Source: Bacteroidetes bacterium UBA1941 (GTDB lineage Bacteria; Bacteroidota; Bacteroidia; Chitinophagales; LD1). Taken from it: 64,000 nt of DNA. Both the position numbers and the translations under genes were made by a program. Below, piece by piece: positions 61,933 to 64,000 of this stretch (position 1 is the first letter of the stretch; each line of letters starts with the position of its first letter). The notes under the pieces were generated by a model that was not told the origin of the DNA, did not search any database, and saw only the letters and a program-made list of their open reading frames with translations. The stretch spans positions 9,962 through 73,961 of the forward strand of contig DDEZ01000013.1 in NCBI GenBank assembly GCA_002336805.1, in the 5' to 3' direction.

Positions 61933-64000
61933 CATTGTTTAGACTTTTTAAAATCATCAAACGCTCCATCGATGTCAACTTCATATTTTGACTTAGTATC
62001 TTGGTTATCTAGATTAGTATCCGTGTAATCAAAAAGCTTACCTACTTTTTGAAGAATTAATTTCCTTTCAGCAGGACTCTTTCTTAAGTCAATGTCATAA
62101 AAGAAATGGACGATACTCATAATTGATGAAATAAGAAAATAAAAACTAACCTTGTTATTAGGATCCGCAACTAGATTACCTTTAACTTCGTAATCTTTAC
62201 CTATTATAACCATTTCCCGTACATCTTTACTCTTTGCATCTAAACTTGCTGTTTGACGATGTTCATCAAACATTTCACTAACAGGTGGCAAGTATCGTCC
62301 AATGGCATGCGCCATATCCTCTGAATAGATGCCGTACCAAACGATGTATCTAGTAAGAGCTGAATCCTTTGACTTGACAACAAGATCAGGAGATTCAATT
62401 AAAATTAAAATCAGGAAAACGGCTAACTTAAGCGCTAACAATTCGTCTTCGAATGTATGGAGCTCTAAGTTTATCTTATTATTGATTGAAGCAAAAAGGA
62501 TTATTCTTTGGTCTATAGACCGAACGAAAAATAGGGACAGCTTTTTGGTAAGTATTGCCAGTATATCGTTTAATACATACTTATCTATCAACCAAGTGGA
62601 CTGTTCAATAGCAATCCCTAGAATACTATGCAGAAATGGAGCTTTTTCAAGGTTAGTTGCAAAAGTGATTAAGAATATTCTACAAAATTTCTTTGCCCTT
62701 TCTGATTCCAGAGTTTTACAATAGGCCAAAAAAGATAGAACTTCGGTTACAATATTATCAGATAAATCAGCTCTACTAACATAAGAGTCAAAAAGCTTTT
62801 CAAAGTCGGCTTCGGTGGCGTTGAAATTCGTTTCTGTAAGCAGTAAAAGTATATCTCCGTAGCGTAATGTTACGGTAGTGTTTTGAAGCAATTTGTAAAA
62901 GAGATCGTGTGCCTTTTCAGCATCGCCAAGATTATTGTATAGTCTAATCGCTTTTAAGAAATTACTTTGGTATGAATCTGAGTATTCTGTAATTTTTGCA
63001 TAAAATTCAGCACTTGCAACTAAAGCCTCTGCCGCTTCTTCCTTCTTCCCTTGAAGTAGTAGTGTTTCATGTTTGGAATAGTAGGCATTACCTAAACCGT
63101 AGTAAAAGTTAACAGATGAAGAGGCTGAAATTGATTTGTTTGCAAATTCAATACTAGCAGTTAAATTATCTTCATCTCTAAATAGTGCTGACAAAATCCA
63201 ATATATTCTGCCTTCCTCACGCTTTAGGTTATACTCTTTAACTAATACTAAAGCCTCATTGTAGATTTCTTTTGCCTTAGGCAGGTCGCCCTTATCGCGC
63301 AGGGTATTTCCATAATTAATGAGATTAAGAATAGTTTTATCCTTCATCTCATATTTCTGACATAATTTTATAGCCCTAAGATTATACTCCTCTGCTTTCT
63401 CATATTCTTCTTTTCCGCGATAAATGCTTGCAAGGGCGTTTAGGACAACAATTTCAATTCCAAAATCCGTGTCTTCATCTATTATTTTTAATATCTGTAA
63501 CCCGTATTTTTCTGCATCGTCTTTATGTCCTTTAATCTGAGCTAAACATGTGACTAAGTTGACTAAACTTGACGTCATCCCGCCCTTGTCTTTCAGATCC
63601 GAAAAAATCTCAAAAGCTTCTTTACAAATAGCTGCCCCTTTTTCAAACTCTGATAGGTCAACATATAATTTTGATAACGAGATAGAAAGCAAAGCCTTTA
63701 ATTCCTTATCATTAGGGTCAATACTTTCAAGAACCGTGTCGGCCAATTCATTTGCTTCGTTAACTTTTCCCCTTTCTAAGAGGTTTGTAGCTTTAGCCAT
63801 CAAAGCACCTAGGTATAGTTTCTTCTCTTCAACATCGGTTAGAAGATTTACAGCCTCATCTATGCAATTAGTCGCCTTAATTTTGTTTCCTAGAAGATGC
63901 TCTACATGATATAGGTGATATAGAAGATATCCCTTCTCTAAATTAGTTTTAGCGGATTTTAGTTTGGTCTCAATGGCTTTGACTGCTAAACGTAGCTCTC
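61932..64000 (-). CDS. Large TPR-repeat protein, element cargo (partial, N-terminus beyond right edge)
   Basis: At least 689 residues. The frame stays open from the TAA-side end at 61932 to base 64000, so the ATG at 63800 is internal. About residues 1-400 of the visible part are TPR hairpins, for example ANELADTVLESIDPNDKELK, GAAICKEAFEIFSDLKDKGG and YEKAEEYNLRAIKLCQKYEM. The last 290 residues form a different, helical, partly hydrophobic domain without a known motif (LALKLAVFLILILIESPDLV, YIVWYGIYSEDMAHAIGRYL). It ends in an acidic tail. AT-rich, like the integrase. I do not recognise the family; in such elements a TPR scaffold or sensor of a defence or regulatory system is possible, but unproven. 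Confidence 0.75.
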   Translation of the reverse strand, partial: ELRLAVKAIETKLKSAKTNLEKGYLLYHLYHVEHLLGNKIKATNCIDEAVNLLTDVEEKKLYLGALMAKATNLLERGKVNEANELADTVLESIDPNDKELKALLSISLSKLYVDLSEFEKGAAICKEAFEIFSDLKDKGGMTSSLVNLVTCLAQIKGHKDDAEKYGLQILKIIDEDTDFGIEIVVLNALASIYRGKEEYEKAEEYNLRAIKLCQKYEMKDKTILNLINYGNTLRDKGDLPKAKEIYNEALVLVKEYNLKREEGRIYWILSALFRDEDNLTASIEFANKSISASSSVNFYYGLGNAYYSKHETLLLQGKKEEAAEALVASAEFYAKITEYSDSYQSNFLKAIRLYNNLGDAEKAHDLFYKLLQNTTVTLRYGDILLLLTETNFNATEADFEKLFDSYVSRADLSDNIVTEVLSFLAYCKTLESERAKKFCRIFLITFATNLEKAPFLHSILGIAIEQSTWLIDKYVLNDILAILTKKLSLFFVRSIDQRIILFASINNKINLELHTFEDELLALKLAVFLILILIESPDLVVKSKDSALTRYIVWYGIYSEDMAHAIGRYLPPVSEMFDEHRQTASLDAKSKDVREMVIIGKDYEVKGNLVADPNNKVSFYFLISSIMSIVHFFYDIDLRKSPAERKLILQKVGKLFDYTDTNLDNQDTKSKYEVDIDGAFDDFKKSKQ

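Larger units (their letters stand above)
60487..64000. mobile_element. Left end of an integrated genomic element in tRNA-Gly
   Basis: The tRNA-Gly remnant, integrase-proximal direct repeats, a tyrosine integrase reading inward and an AT-rich cargo gene mark the left end. The intact tRNA-Gly(CCC) should stand at the other end, beyond the window. Size and mobility genes cannot be judged from here. Confidence 0.75.

Overview
The window comes from a member of the Bacteroidota, most like the Chitinophagales. Four things show this. It carries core type IX secretion and gliding genes (porV, porU, a porP/sprF-like gene, gldJ, gldB, gldH). It encodes secreted proteins ending in T9SS sorting domains. 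It has promoters of the Bacteroidota form TTTG-N18/19-TAnnTTTG. It also has the ricT-gldH gene pair. Most of the window is moderately GC-rich housekeeping chromosome. Two stretches are clearly more AT-rich and differ in codon use: about 10.6-13.9 kb and everything right of about 60.5 kb.

Layout. 1-4.8 kb: the N-terminal 1614 residues of a giant collagen-like secreted protein (minus strand, running off the left edge), transcribed from a near-perfect promoter. 4.9-7.3 kb: recQ and tRNA-Arg. 7.4-10.6 kb: a glucuronokinase-like GHMP kinase overlapping galU, convergent with a hexuronate-type MFS transporter. Together these look like a glucuronate-to-UDP-glucuronate salvage module. 10.8-13.8 kb: a two-gene Hachiman (HamA/HamB) anti-phage system on AT-rich DNA. 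13.9-20.9 kb: initiator tRNA, nadK, a HYR-domain secreted protein, tRNA-Leu, a VOC protein and two tandem S41 C-terminal processing proteases. 21-31.3 kb: gldB, a membrane protein, porU-porV, and divergently a PorP/SprF-like gene and gldJ. 31.3-37 kb: murF, galE, HU, a TPR protein, a 29-residue basic protein of the mS38/AURKAIP1 type with its promoter inside the TPR gene, and RNase G/E.

37-46 kb: a helical-repeat protein; a polyphosphate cluster (sixA-like phosphatase, an unannotated 42-residue lipoprotein, ppk1, ppx); then a His-rich small protein, a TonB-dependent receptor and a lipoprotein, probably for metal uptake. 46-60.4 kb: paaN, a second helical protein, two T9SS cargo proteins (one dockerin-like, one kelch/PKD), ricT with a long low-complexity tail followed by gldH, an SDR, citrate synthase, TerC and an SGNH hydrolase. 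60.5 kb to the right edge: the left end of an integrated element. It is marked by the 3' part of a tRNA-Gly(CCC) gene, short direct repeats, a tyrosine integrase, and a large TPR protein (partial) as first cargo.

The strongest candidates for uncommon biology are the glucuronate salvage module, the giant collagen-like gene with recent internal duplications, the tRNA-Gly-anchored element with unknown cargo, the Hachiman island, and the small lipoprotein inside the polyphosphate operon. All functional assignments come from reading motifs by eye; no database search was run.
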